A stretch of DNA of 56,320 nucleotides from contig JAFGGD010000030.1 of the NCBI GenBank assembly GCA_016930695.1, positions 1 through 56,320 of the forward strand, given 5' to 3'. Made by a program: the position numbers and the translations under genes. Below, piece by piece: positions 26,985 through 36,517 of this stretch. This stretch comes from Candidatus Eisenbacteria bacterium. GTDB lineage: Bacteria; Orphanbacterota; Orphanbacteria; Orphanbacterales; Orphanbacteraceae. The stretch's first letter is position 1, and every line of letters begins with the position of its first letter. Below the pieces are notes generated by a model. That model ran no database searches. It was not told where the DNA came from and was given only the letters and a program-made list of their open reading frames with translations.

Positions 26985-27815
26985 ATGGGCGGAATCCGGG
27001 AAAAGGTACGACGCTCCCGCGACTATCTGGGAAACGCCTGGGAGGAATGGGACGGCGATCTCACGCGCTACGACTGGAAGGTGGACACCCCGAAGGGTAC
27101 TTTTCTGCTTCTGTTCGCCCTCTTCTGGATCGCCGCGGTCGGCGTTCTTTGGCTCGCCTGGTATCTGATCCTTCCACGCCTACAGTCTTTTCACCCCCGG
27201 GCGCCGTTGCTCTCCGGTCTTCTCTTTCTGGTCGGCGGCGCGACGGTGGTGCTCGTCAGCCTCTCGGTGATCCTGAGCGTCCTCACGAACCGGAACCTGT
27301 TGGTCACCCGCCTCGCCCTCTTCATGTTGATCCTGGCGGCCAAGCCGATGGCGCGCATCGCCGGGCGTTTCGGCCTCTCCCAGGACCGCGTGTGGAACTC
27401 CTTCCTCAAGATCCACAATCTGCTGGTCCGTTTCATCGACGGCGAAAGGCGAACCGACAAGATCCTGGTTCTCCTGCCGCGCTGTCTCGCCGGCGACGCC
27501 CGCAAGAGACTGACGGCAATCGCCGAGCGTTACCGCTGCCTTCTCTACACCGCCGGCGGCGGATCGGAGGCGCTCGCAAAGGTGCGCAGCGTGCAGCCCC
27601 GTGCGATCGTCGCCGTCGCCTGCGAGAGGGACCTCATCTCCGGCATCCGGGACGTGGGAACGAACATCCCGGTGCTCGCCATCCCCAACATCCGGGACAA
27701 CGGCCCCTGCCGGATCACACACGTGGATTCGGAGGAGTTCGAGAGGGCGGTCCGCTTCTTCACCGAAGGGACCGCGCCTGCCGAGGCGGAACCGGCGACG
27801 GCGAACCCGGTCTGA
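26985..27815 (+). CDS. DUF116 family membrane protein, cysteine-poor
   Basis: A 276-residue protein with two N-terminal membrane helices (about residues 38-62 and 75-100), a third hydrophobic stretch, then a cytosolic DUF116-like domain. Matching tokens: ILVLLPRCLAGDARKRL, YTAGGGSEALAKVRSVQPRAIVAVACERDLISGIRD and IPVLAIPNIRDNGPCRITHVD. Typical DUF116 proteins have a CxxCG-type cluster between the LPxC and GG segments; here that part reads TAIAERYRCLLYTAGGG, so the paired cysteines are missing. It follows folE by 28 bp. Function unknown. Confidence 0.78.
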   Translation: MGGIREKVRRSRDYLGNAWEEWDGDLTRYDWKVDTPKGTFLLLFALFWIAAVGVLWLAWYLILPRLQSFHPRAPLLSGLLFLVGGATVVLVSLSVILSVLTNRNLLVTRLALFMLILAAKPMARIAGRFGLSQDRVWNSFLKIHNLLVRFIDGERRTDKILVLLPRCLAGDARKRLTAIAERYRCLLYTAGGGSEALAKVRSVQPRAIVAVACERDLISGIRDVGTNIPVLAIPNIRDNGPCRITHVDSEEFERAVRFFTEGTAPAEAEPATANPV

Positions 27816-27855
27816 TTCATTCCGGTAAGAACAAAACGGGGAGGGCGTGATCGGC

Positions 27856-29139
27856 TCAGCGGCCCGTTCCTTCCGGATGCCCGCCGGGATGTCCTCCCGG
27901 ATGTCCCCCTTCGTCGCTCTTTACGCCGAGAAGTACGGGAAGAGCGAGGGGCTCGCCGTCCCGGATCAATTCGACGATGACCTCCTGGCCGGGCCGATGG
28001 GAGCGGAGCACCTCGGCGTAAGTGCGGAGATTGGGGATCGACCACCCGCCGAGAGCCCTGATCAGGTCGCCGGGGAGTATCCCCGCCTTTTCGGCCGGCG
28101 AACCGGGGACGATGTCGCCGACAACGACCCCTTCCCCTTCCGGAGCTGTAAAGTCCGGAACGGTCCCCATGTAGGCTCGGGGGCCGGACGAATCGGGGGG
28201 AACAGGAGTGTATTGAGGCGATATAACGGGAAGCGGGAGCATGGGGTTTTTTGATAGACCGAGTTTTCCCCAAAGAGGCGCGTCCGTGTAGAGATAGTCG
28301 CGTACCCGGAGGAGCCCTTCCCGGTCGATCTTTTCCGCCGTATCGGTCGGCCTGTGATAATCGGCGTGGGGACCGGTGAAGAGGAAGAGAGAGGGGATCC
28401 CGGCGGCGAGGAAGCTCCCCATGTCCCCCGCCTCGTATCCGGTCGTCATGCGCTTGAGGGGCATCGTATTATCCGAAGCGTCATAGAAGTGATTCGCCGG
28501 ATCCCGGTGAGAACCTTCCGTGGCGATGAGGAGCGGTTTCCCTTCGAGCCTCCCCACCATGTCCAGATTGATCATCCCGGCGGTTCTCTTCACGAGAGGA
28601 TCATCCCGCCCGATCCACGCCTTCGACCCGAGCGCCCCCTTCTCCTCGGCGGAGAAGGCGACGAAGAGGACCGGCCCCTTCCAGGGATTCTCCTCCGCAA
28701 AGAGGCGCGCCGTCTCGATCAGCACCGCCACGCCGGAGGCGTCGTCGTCCGCGCCCGGATAGAGGACGCCGTTCTTCCTACCCAGATGATCGTGGTGCGC
28801 GCCGATGAGGAGAACGGGACCGTCCTTCTCCGGGTCGACGACCCCCGCCACGTTCCGGCACCACGCGGTGTCTCCGTTCTCCACGATACGAAAGTGATGG
28901 AACCACGACGATCCGCCTTCGCCCGCCGGTTCCAATCCCGCCTCCTTGAAACGGGAAGCGACGTAGTCCGCCGAGCGCCACGCCCCGTCGGTCCCCGCCT
29001 CGCGCCCTTCGAAGAGGGGGGAGGAGAGGGCGCGGACGTGGGCGAAGATCTCCTCCGCCGGATCAACTGAGGTCGCGGCGGCCGCCGCGGGGGCGGGAAC
29101 GAGAAGAAAGGGAATCAAGAAAAGGGCGCGGGCGCGCAT
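27856..29139 (-). CDS. Secreted M28 zinc aminopeptidase with PDZ domain
   Basis: Exported metallopeptidase: signal peptide with alanine-rich end, then an M28 catalytic domain. Zinc and catalytic residues are visible in GAHHDHLG, YPGADDDASGVAVLIE, VAFSAEEKGALGS, INLDMVGRLEG and PHADYHRPTDTAEKID. A PDZ domain follows (VVVGDIVPGSPAEKAGILPGDLIRALGGWSI), which often positions substrates. The C-terminus ends in a short His-Pro-Gly-Gly repeat (three HPxG units) after EGG. 427 residues. It likely trims peptides outside the cytoplasm. It is convergent with the DUF116 gene. Confidence 0.9.
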   Translation of the reverse strand: MRARALFLIPFLLVPAPAAAAATSVDPAEEIFAHVRALSSPLFEGREAGTDGAWRSADYVASRFKEAGLEPAGEGGSSWFHHFRIVENGDTAWCRNVAGVVDPEKDGPVLLIGAHHDHLGRKNGVLYPGADDDASGVAVLIETARLFAEENPWKGPVLFVAFSAEEKGALGSKAWIGRDDPLVKRTAGMINLDMVGRLEGKPLLIATEGSHRDPANHFYDASDNTMPLKRMTTGYEAGDMGSFLAAGIPSLFLFTGPHADYHRPTDTAEKIDREGLLRVRDYLYTDAPLWGKLGLSKNPMLPLPVISPQYTPVPPDSSGPRAYMGTVPDFTAPEGEGVVVGDIVPGSPAEKAGILPGDLIRALGGWSIPNLRTYAEVLRSHRPGQEVIVELIRDGEPLALPVLLGVKSDEGGHPGGHPGGHPEGTGR

Positions 29140-29181
29140 CGTCTTTCCTCCGAAGGGGTGGAGGGAGCGGGGCGGATATCT

Positions 29182-29487
29182 TTACTTCTTGAGCTTTCTT
29201 CCGAGACTTCTCTCCACCGATTCGATCTTTCCGGAGAGGCGGCCGGAGACGCCGACCCGATCGTCGATCTTGACGTGGGTGGAGACCCGATCCGTCCGGT
29301 CCCGCATGATCATGTGGCAGCGGCGGATCAGGTCGAAGATCTCTTCCGGCTCTCCCTCGACGATGGTCCCCATGGCGGTGAGGCGATAGTCGAGACCGCT
29401 CCGGTCGATTTCGTCCAGCACCGCCGCCACGTCTTCCGCGAGAGAGCCCGGCTTCCCGAGAGGGGAGACGGTGAACTCGGCGAGCAT
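29182..29487 (-). CDS. MTH1187/YkoF-family (thiamine-binding-like) protein
   Basis: A 101-residue protein of the PF01910 type: MLAEFTVSPLGKPGSLAEDVAAV, GLDYRLTAMGTIVEGEPEEI and RVSTHVKIDDRVG are the usual elements of this ferredoxin-like fold. Members form small oligomers and some bind thiamine or thiamine phosphate; others have no known ligand. It starts two bases after the shell-protein stop, so the two are co-transcribed. Its link to the shell protein is unexplained. Confidence 0.85.
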   Translation of the reverse strand: MLAEFTVSPLGKPGSLAEDVAAVLDEIDRSGLDYRLTAMGTIVEGEPEEIFDLIRRCHMIMRDRTDRVSTHVKIDDRVGVSGRLSGKIESVERSLGRKLKK

Positions 29488-29489
29488 GG

Positions 29490-31266
<1,777 letters not shown>

Positions 31267-31294
31267 CCCGGCGGCGCGATGCGCGAAAAAGACC

Positions 31295-31324
31295 GGGCCC
31301 GGACGTCGCCGTCCGGGCCCTTTT
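31295..31324 (+). terminator. Intrinsic terminator after mdh
   Basis: Perfect ten-bp G/C stem (31295-31304 with 31311-31320), six-base loop, then TTTT. The convergent lipoprotein gene ends 25 bp further on. Confidence 0.85.
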
Positions 31325-31348
31325 CTACCCTGGGTCGCTCCCGCTCCG

Positions 31349-32146
31349 CTAGTCTTCGAAGAAACTGTGTCCCTTGAGGAGTTGAATATCCACGCCGGTC
31401 CGGCTCGGTATCGCGTCGGTCAGAATGATGCGGCCGAGCTGTCCCGAAGATTCCTCGTCCAGGTAGTAACCGAACAGGTTGTTGTCGCCCTCCGCCGCGT
31501 ATTCTCCCTCGGTGATCTTGAAGGCGAAGAGATAGTAAAAGCCCGGCGGTAAGTGTCCGATGGAAAAATCGCCGTGGGCGTTGTCCACGAATCCGATCGC
31601 CTGCATGCTGTTGGTGAAGGCGTCGTCGTCGAGCGTGAACTCGGGGGACCAATACATTCCGTTGATCAAGAGGAGCACCGTTCCCTCGGGCCCGTAGGCC
31701 GAGGGGGTGCGAATCCGCCCCTCCAAGGAGCAGGCCGGCATGCTGTCCCGCCCGGTGAAGGTGATCATGCGCGGTTCGCCCAAGAAAACGCTGGTGTCCG
31801 CGTCGAAGGCGGAGAAGATGAGCATCTGGTAGACTTTGTCGCCCTGGATCGCGTGATCCCTGAGGAAGGAAGTCCTGTCCGCGTTCGGGACGAAATGTCC
31901 CGACTGCAGGATGTCGAAGCCGGGGACCAGGAGCGCGTAAAAATCCTCGACCGGCCGATCGAAGGCGATTTCGATCTGAATCTGATTCCCCAGACCGCAG
32001 GCTTCATCTTCCGGGGATAGGGCGACGATGGAAATGTGGTCTTCTTCGACATTGCCGCCGGAGCCGGCGGGGTTGTCGTCGCCTCCACCGCAACCGGCAA
32101 AAAGCGTCAGGCACAGCCCCAACAAGATCGCAGCGAAGCGTTTCAT
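31349..32146 (-). CDS. Lipoprotein with Ig-like fold region
   Basis: A 265-residue lipoprotein; the ATG at 32146 follows GGAGGAG. Lipobox FAGC, then GGGDDNPAGSGG. The first half resembles bacterial Ig-like modules that describe extreme values of a function (HISIVALSPEDEACGLGNQIQIEIAFDRPVE). The second half (FTGRDSMPACSLEGRIRTP ... PPGFYYLFAFKIT) looks like a carboxypeptidase-regulatory-type beta sandwich. No catalytic motif is seen. Probably on the cell surface. Function unknown. Confidence 0.7.
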   Translation of the reverse strand: MKRFAAILLGLCLTLFAGCGGGDDNPAGSGGNVEEDHISIVALSPEDEACGLGNQIQIEIAFDRPVEDFYALLVPGFDILQSGHFVPNADRTSFLRDHAIQGDKVYQMLIFSAFDADTSVFLGEPRMITFTGRDSMPACSLEGRIRTPSAYGPEGTVLLLINGMYWSPEFTLDDDAFTNSMQAIGFVDNAHGDFSIGHLPPGFYYLFAFKITEGEYAAEGDNNLFGYYLDEESSGQLGRIILTDAIPSRTGVDIQLLKGHSFFED

Positions 32147-32328
32147 CGGTTTCTCCTCCACACTCTTACGGCCCACCGGGCCGCGTACGGTTCTCTCTCT
32201 CCTCCGATCGGAATAGACGCACCAAACGCCCGTTTTGTTCAATCCGATCGACGATTCCCGGAGACGATACCGTCGGAGTCTCCCTTTTATTCAGGGGAGT
32301 CGCTGCGGGGAGGCACCGGCGAACGGAC

Positions 32329-33357
32329 TCAGTGGGTTCGGCTCACCGTAAAGCGGCAGAGGTCGAAAAGCGCCTCGCGGAAAGGCCCCTCCGGGAAGGG
32401 GAGGAGAGCGGCCTCGGCTCTCTCCGCATGCTCGCCGGCGATTTGGATCGATTCCTCGATGGCGCCGCTCTCCAGCACGCGGGAGGCGAGGAAATCCGGC
32501 GCCGGTCGAGGCGCTCCATCGCCCCGCAACCATTCCTTGAGCTCCCGGCCGATTTCGGGATCCCGCCTCACGGCCAGAATCAGGGGGAGGGTCGTCTTCC
32601 CCTCGGCGAGGTCGCTGAAGGTCCCCTTGCCCGTGGAGTCGCCGTCGCCGCTGTAGTCCAGGACATCGTCGGAGATTTGAAACGCGAGCCCGAAATGGTG
32701 ACCGAAGCGGGAGAGATCCTCCACCCGCTCCTCCGGGAGTCCGGCCAGCAGCCCGGCGGAGAGGGCGCACCAGGAAAAGAGGGAGGCGGTCTTGCAACGG
32801 ATGATCTCGCGGTACGCCTCGAGGGGAACGACCGGCTTCCCGCGATGGGCCAGCTGGATCAACTCTCCCCGGACCAGATCCTCCACGGTGGGGGCGAGGC
32901 GACGGGCGATCTCGTAATGGCGATGGTTCATCATGATCGAGAACGCGCGGGCGAAAAGGAAGTCCCCGACAAGCACGGGAGTCTGGTTCCCCCAAACTCG
33001 ATTCGCCGTGGGAATACCCCTCCGCGTCATTCCCTCGTCGATCACGTCGTCGTGAAACAGAGTGGCGGAGTGAACCATCTCGCCCACCGAGGCGACCAGA
33101 AGGTGATCTTCCCCCGCATAGTCGACCATATGGGCGGCGAGACAGTGGACGATGGGGCGGATCCTCTTTCCACCGGCCTCGAGCAGATAGCGGACCACGC
33201 GGGGAACGATGTCGAGGCCGAAGTGGATGTTGCCCACGATCATGTCCTCGACGCGGCGATAGTCGTCGACGATGGGAGCCAGGGCGCGACGTTCGAGAAG
33301 ATCGTCCAGGCCGCGGATCGCGGGGCGTGGTGTGGGGCGGGGCGCGGCGCCGCTCAT
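32329..33357 (-). CDS. Trans-polyprenyl diphosphate synthase
   Basis: Makes a long all-trans isoprenoid chain, typically for a respiratory quinone side chain. The 342-residue protein has both aspartate-rich motifs: FHDDVIDEGMTRRG (first) and ISDDVLDYSGD (second), plus GGKRIRP and GDFLFARAF. At the fifth position before the first motif the residues are small (SATL), which fits a long product such as hepta- or octaprenyl. It overlaps the regulator gene upstream (ATGA), so the two are translated together. No quinone methyltransferase is nearby. Confidence 0.92.
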   Translation of the reverse strand: MSGAAPRPTPRPAIRGLDDLLERRALAPIVDDYRRVEDMIVGNIHFGLDIVPRVVRYLLEAGGKRIRPIVHCLAAHMVDYAGEDHLLVASVGEMVHSATLFHDDVIDEGMTRRGIPTANRVWGNQTPVLVGDFLFARAFSIMMNHRHYEIARRLAPTVEDLVRGELIQLAHRGKPVVPLEAYREIIRCKTASLFSWCALSAGLLAGLPEERVEDLSRFGHHFGLAFQISDDVLDYSGDGDSTGKGTFSDLAEGKTTLPLILAVRRDPEIGRELKEWLRGDGAPRPAPDFLASRVLESGAIEESIQIAGEHAERAEAALLPFPEGPFREALFDLCRFTVSRTH

Positions 33358-33896
33358 GGCTCGTACTCCCCGACCGCCGTGAACCCGTGCAGGAACGCGG
33401 CGCCCGGGCCGCGCGGGTCGGCGAGGGCGCGGATCAGAGAACGCCCCCGCCGCGTGGTCCGAAGAAGATCGGCGGTCCGTTTGCGCAGACGCTTCCCTTC
33501 CGGGCCATAGGAGGCGAGTTTCTTCTCCTCGTTTTCCAGGCTCCGGATCGCCTCGTCCACCGCGGGGAGTTCTCTCTCCCGGAGTACGCGGACGATCACC
33601 TTGGCGACGTCCTCTTCCGCTTCGAAGAAGTCCTTCCGTTCTCCCGGCTTCCAGGATTTGCGGATCACTCCCCAGCGGAGCAGTTCCTGCAGCGACATGC
33701 TGGTCGAACCCCGGCTCATTCCCAAAGACAAAGCGATCTCGGCGGCGCCCACCGGCTCGCTACGCAGATAGAGGAGCGCCCAGATCCTCCCCAGATTTCT
33801 CCGGAATCCCCACAGTTCGAGGAGACGCCCCACGGCGTCGCAGACCTCCAGGCGGGACTTCTCGATCCTTCCCGCTCCTTTTCCCATCTCGCTCAC
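33354..33896 (-). CDS. GbsR/MarR-type winged-helix regulator
   Basis: A 180-residue winged-helix protein of the GbsR branch of the MarR superfamily. The DNA-binding part reads GRIWALLYLRSEPVGAAEIALSLGMSRGSTSMSLQELLRWGVIRKSWKPGERKDFFEA, here described in pieces: helix-turn-helix near residues 50-80 and wing near 80-92. A long helical dimerisation region follows. It is first in an operon with the polyprenyl synthase and sits 8 bp downstream of a phased repeat array overlapping its own promoter, so it most likely regulates itself and the synthase. The effector is unknown. Confidence 0.85.
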   Translation of the reverse strand: MSEMGKGAGRIEKSRLEVCDAVGRLLELWGFRRNLGRIWALLYLRSEPVGAAEIALSLGMSRGSTSMSLQELLRWGVIRKSWKPGERKDFFEAEEDVAKVIVRVLRERELPAVDEAIRSLENEEKKLASYGPEGKRLRKRTADLLRTTRRGRSLIRALADPRGPGAAFLHGFTAVGEYEP

Positions 33897-33904
33897 GGCC
33901 TATC

Positions 33905-33936
33905 CTTTCAGAACTTTCAAAACTTTCTGAAAGTTT
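33905..33936. promoter_or_regulatory. Putative GbsR operator: palindrome plus 9-bp phased half-sites
   Basis: CTTTC occurs at 33905, 33914 and 33923, exactly nine bases apart. The last copy forms a perfect 17-bp palindrome (33920-33936, arms AAACTTTC and GAAAGTTT around one T). The palindrome covers the -10 box of the regulator promoter. This is the layout of an autorepression operator; the protein that binds is inferred. Confidence 0.65.
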
Positions 33937-33960
33937 AATTCGTTCGGGGAATTCTGTCAA
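33932..33960 (-). promoter_or_regulatory. Promoter for the gbsR-like/polyprenyl synthase operon
   Basis: Minus strand TTGACA (33955-33960, perfect), 17-bp spacer, TAAACT (33932-33937). The operator palindrome overlaps the -10 box. The gap 33961-34154 shows nothing else I recognise. Confidence 0.7.
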
Positions 33961-34154
33961 TGCGGGAAGAGCAGACGGGGAAGGGGGAGGGACGCTGAAT
34001 CGGGTGGGGGGCGATCCCTTCCCGTCGCCTCTGAGGGGGTAAGGATCGGGTGCGACGGAAAAGGAGAAAAGAAATCGGCCGACGTTCTCGCGGCCGTGGA
34101 AAGAGAGGTGTGACCCGTGAGGATCGCGAGGGATGGGCCGCCTTTGGGGAGGAA

Positions 34155-34916
34155 TCAGTTTTGGAAGAGCAGCTCGGGACGGTTGGAGGCGATTCCCCTC
34201 ACGCCCATATCGGTCAGACGGCGGATCGCCGACACGTCGTCGACGGTGTAGGCGAAGACCGGGTAACCACGCTGCCGCATGAATTCGACCAGTTTGGGAG
34301 TGATCAGGCGATAGTAGAGCATGACCGCGTCCGCTTCCGCCTTCTCGACCTGCCGGATAATCCAGAAACGGAGCGTGTTTTTCACGATCCAGATAATGGG
34401 CGCCCTGAGGGGGAGCACATGTTCGAAGCTGGAGGCGTGGAAGAAATCTTTGGGAAGAGAAAGGCCGGTTCGGATTCGCGGTTCCATGTTCTTGATCTTC
34501 CGCAGGCTCTCCTTGAAATTGCTGCTGACGAGGACCTGCTCGGCCACGCCCTTGCGGACGATCATGTCGACCAGCATCTCCTCGCCCCCCTCCGCCTTCA
34601 GGTCGATGTTCATCAAAGCCCGGTTCTTGACCATGTCGATCGCGTCCTGAAGGAGCGCGAGCGGCTCGCCCCGGCGCATCCGAAGGGATTGCAGTTCTTC
34701 CAGCGGTTTGCGCGCGATGGAAGAGGAGAAGAGAAAACGGCCGAGTCGGCTGTTGTGGAGAAGCACGAAGTGGTCGTCCATAGTCTTCCGGATATCGAAC
34801 TCTACCATGTCCACGCCCAGCTCGATGGCGTGCTGGATCGAGTGCAACGTGTTCTCCAGGAAACGGGAGGGAGCTCCTCGATGCCCGATGCGCAGGATGT
34901 CGTTCCCTTCGACCAA
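34155..34916 (-). CDS. Glycerophosphodiester phosphodiesterase
   Basis: GDPD-family TIM-barrel hydrolase, cutting glycerophosphodiesters to glycerol-3-phosphate and alcohol. Motifs: IGHRGAPSRFLENTLHSI (catalytic His, metal Glu-Asn), GVDMVEFDIRKTMDDHFVLLHN (metal Glu/Asp and second His), LMNIDLKAE. I prefer the TTG at 34916 (253 residues): AAGGAG lies eight bases upstream and the family homology starts there. An ATG at 35012 adds 32 residues with no family match and no ribosome site. No signal peptide in either form, so it is cytosolic. Confidence 0.88.
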   Translation of the reverse strand: MVEGNDILRIGHRGAPSRFLENTLHSIQHAIELGVDMVEFDIRKTMDDHFVLLHNSRLGRFLFSSSIARKPLEELQSLRMRRGEPLALLQDAIDMVKNRALMNIDLKAEGGEEMLVDMIVRKGVAEQVLVSSNFKESLRKIKNMEPRIRTGLSLPKDFFHASSFEHVLPLRAPIIWIVKNTLRFWIIRQVEKAEADAVMLYYRLITPKLVEFMRQRGYPVFAYTVDDVSAIRRLTDMGVRGIASNRPELLFQN

Positions 34917-35034
34917 TTCCTTTCTCCTTCCGATCGGCCCGACCGGCGTGTCGCCCCCGAGAGAAACCTTTCTTCCGAAACATCGGCTTCCGGAGTCTCT
35001 TTCTGGATCCATGAGGCTTACGGATCAAGGCGCT

Positions 35035-35063
35035 AATGTATTCGCACCCGCAACGGATGTCAA
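35035..35063 (-). promoter_or_regulatory. Promoter for the GDPD gene
   Basis: Minus strand TTGACA (35058-35063, perfect), 17-bp spacer, TACATT (35035-35040). If the TTG start is right the leader is about 110 nt. Confidence 0.6.
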
Positions 35064-35120
35064 CCCCGGCGATTGTGCCGGCCGGACCTTCATGGTATTT
35101 TGATCGGGAGGAATGTAGGT

Positions 35121-36479
35121 ATGCTGACCCTGATTCGAGACACGGAGACGATCGCCCTCCTCGATCCGGAGCGCCGGGAGATCCGCGGCGGGTGGGTGCT
35201 GGTCGGCGGCGGAACCATCGTCGCGGTCGGTGAACCGGGGCGGGAGCCTTCGGAGGGAATCGACCGGATCGTCCGGGCGGAGGGGATGGTGCTCCTCCCC
35301 GGGCTGGTCAACACCCACCACCACCTGTATCAGACTCTCACCCGCGCCTATCCGGGGGCGACGGACGTGGAGCTCTTCGACTGGCTACGCGCCCTCTACC
35401 CGGTCTGGGCGCGAATCGACCGGACGGGGATTCAAGCGGCCGCGCGCTGTGGGATCGCCGAACTCCTTTTGTCCGGCTGCACGACCACGTCGGACCACCA
35501 TTACCTTTTCGGTCCCGCCTGCCCGGACCCGATCGACGCCACAGTCGAGGCGGCGGCGGAGTTGGGGATCCGTTTTCACGCCACCCGCGGAAGCATGAGC
35601 CTCTCCGAAAAAGACGGGGGCCTGCCGCCGGACCGCGTGGTGCAGCGGGCGGACCGCATCCTCGAGGACAGTCGCCGGATCGTGGAGCGCTATCACGACC
35701 CCAGACCGGGCGCGATGCTCCGGATCGCCCTCGCCCCCTGCTCCCCCTTCTCCGTCGACCGAGAGCTGATGATCGAGACGGCGCGACTCGCCGAGGCGTT
35801 GGACGTCCGCCTGCACACCCATCTGGCGGAGACGAAGGACGAGGAGCGATACTGTCTGGAACGGCACGGCATGCGCCCTCTCGACCTTCTCGAGGAGCTG
35901 GAATGGCTCGGCGACCGGACCTGGATCGTCCACGGCATCCATTTCAACACGGAGGAGATCGCGCGCCTCGGCAAGGCGCGCTGCGGAATCACTCACTGTC
36001 CCTCCTCCAACATGCGCCTCGGTTCCGGCATCGCCCCCACCCTCGATCTGGTCGCCGCCGGGTGCCCCTACGGCATCGGCGTGGATGGTTCGGCGAGCAA
36101 CGATTCCTCGTCGCTGATCGGCGAAGTCCGGCAGGCGCTCCTTCTCGGACGGATCCGCTACGGTCCGGCGAGGCTCGTCGCCGACGAGGTCCTCCGATGG
36201 GCGACTCGTGGGGGCGCGGCCGTGCTCGGCAGGGACGACATCGGCCGGATCGCTCCGGGCATGCGGGCGGATCTGGCGCTCTTCTCTCTCGACGCGCTCC
36301 CCTTCAGCGGCGCGGGAGACCCGATCGCCGCGCTCCCTCTCTGCGGGGCGTCGCGTGTGCACACGCTCTTCGTGGAGGGACGCATCGTGGTGGAGGATGG
36401 ACGGCTCCTCACCGGCGACGAGAGGACGATCATCCGGGACCATCGGGAGGCGGCCCGCCGCATTCGGGAAAACGATTGA
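35121..36479 (+). CDS. 8-oxoguanine deaminase-like amidohydrolase
   Basis: Metal-dependent deaminase of the amidohydrolase superfamily, closest by eye to 8-oxoguanine deaminase (8-oxoguanine to urate) and the atrazine-chlorohydrolase group. The 452-residue protein has VNTHHHLYQTLTRAYPGATDVELFDWL, CGIAELLLSGCTTTSDHHYLF, the metal/catalytic HTHLAETKDEE, VHGIHFNTEE and GVDGSASNDSS. The ATG at 35121 follows GGGAGGAATG. Cytosolic. First of four plus-strand genes with ssnA and ygeW, which supports a purine-base role. Related guanine- or isocytosine-type deaminases cannot be excluded. Confidence 0.82.
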   Translation: MLTLIRDTETIALLDPERREIRGGWVLVGGGTIVAVGEPGREPSEGIDRIVRAEGMVLLPGLVNTHHHLYQTLTRAYPGATDVELFDWLRALYPVWARIDRTGIQAAARCGIAELLLSGCTTTSDHHYLFGPACPDPIDATVEAAAELGIRFHATRGSMSLSEKDGGLPPDRVVQRADRILEDSRRIVERYHDPRPGAMLRIALAPCSPFSVDRELMIETARLAEALDVRLHTHLAETKDEERYCLERHGMRPLDLLEELEWLGDRTWIVHGIHFNTEEIARLGKARCGITHCPSSNMRLGSGIAPTLDLVAAGCPYGIGVDGSASNDSSSLIGEVRQALLLGRIRYGPARLVADEVLRWATRGGAAVLGRDDIGRIAPGMRADLALFSLDALPFSGAGDPIAALPLCGASRVHTLFVEGRIVVEDGRLLTGDERTIIRDHREAARRIREND

Positions 36480-36517
36480 AAGGGCGACGCTCGGGCGCCG
36501 CGCCGCGAGGATAGGGA

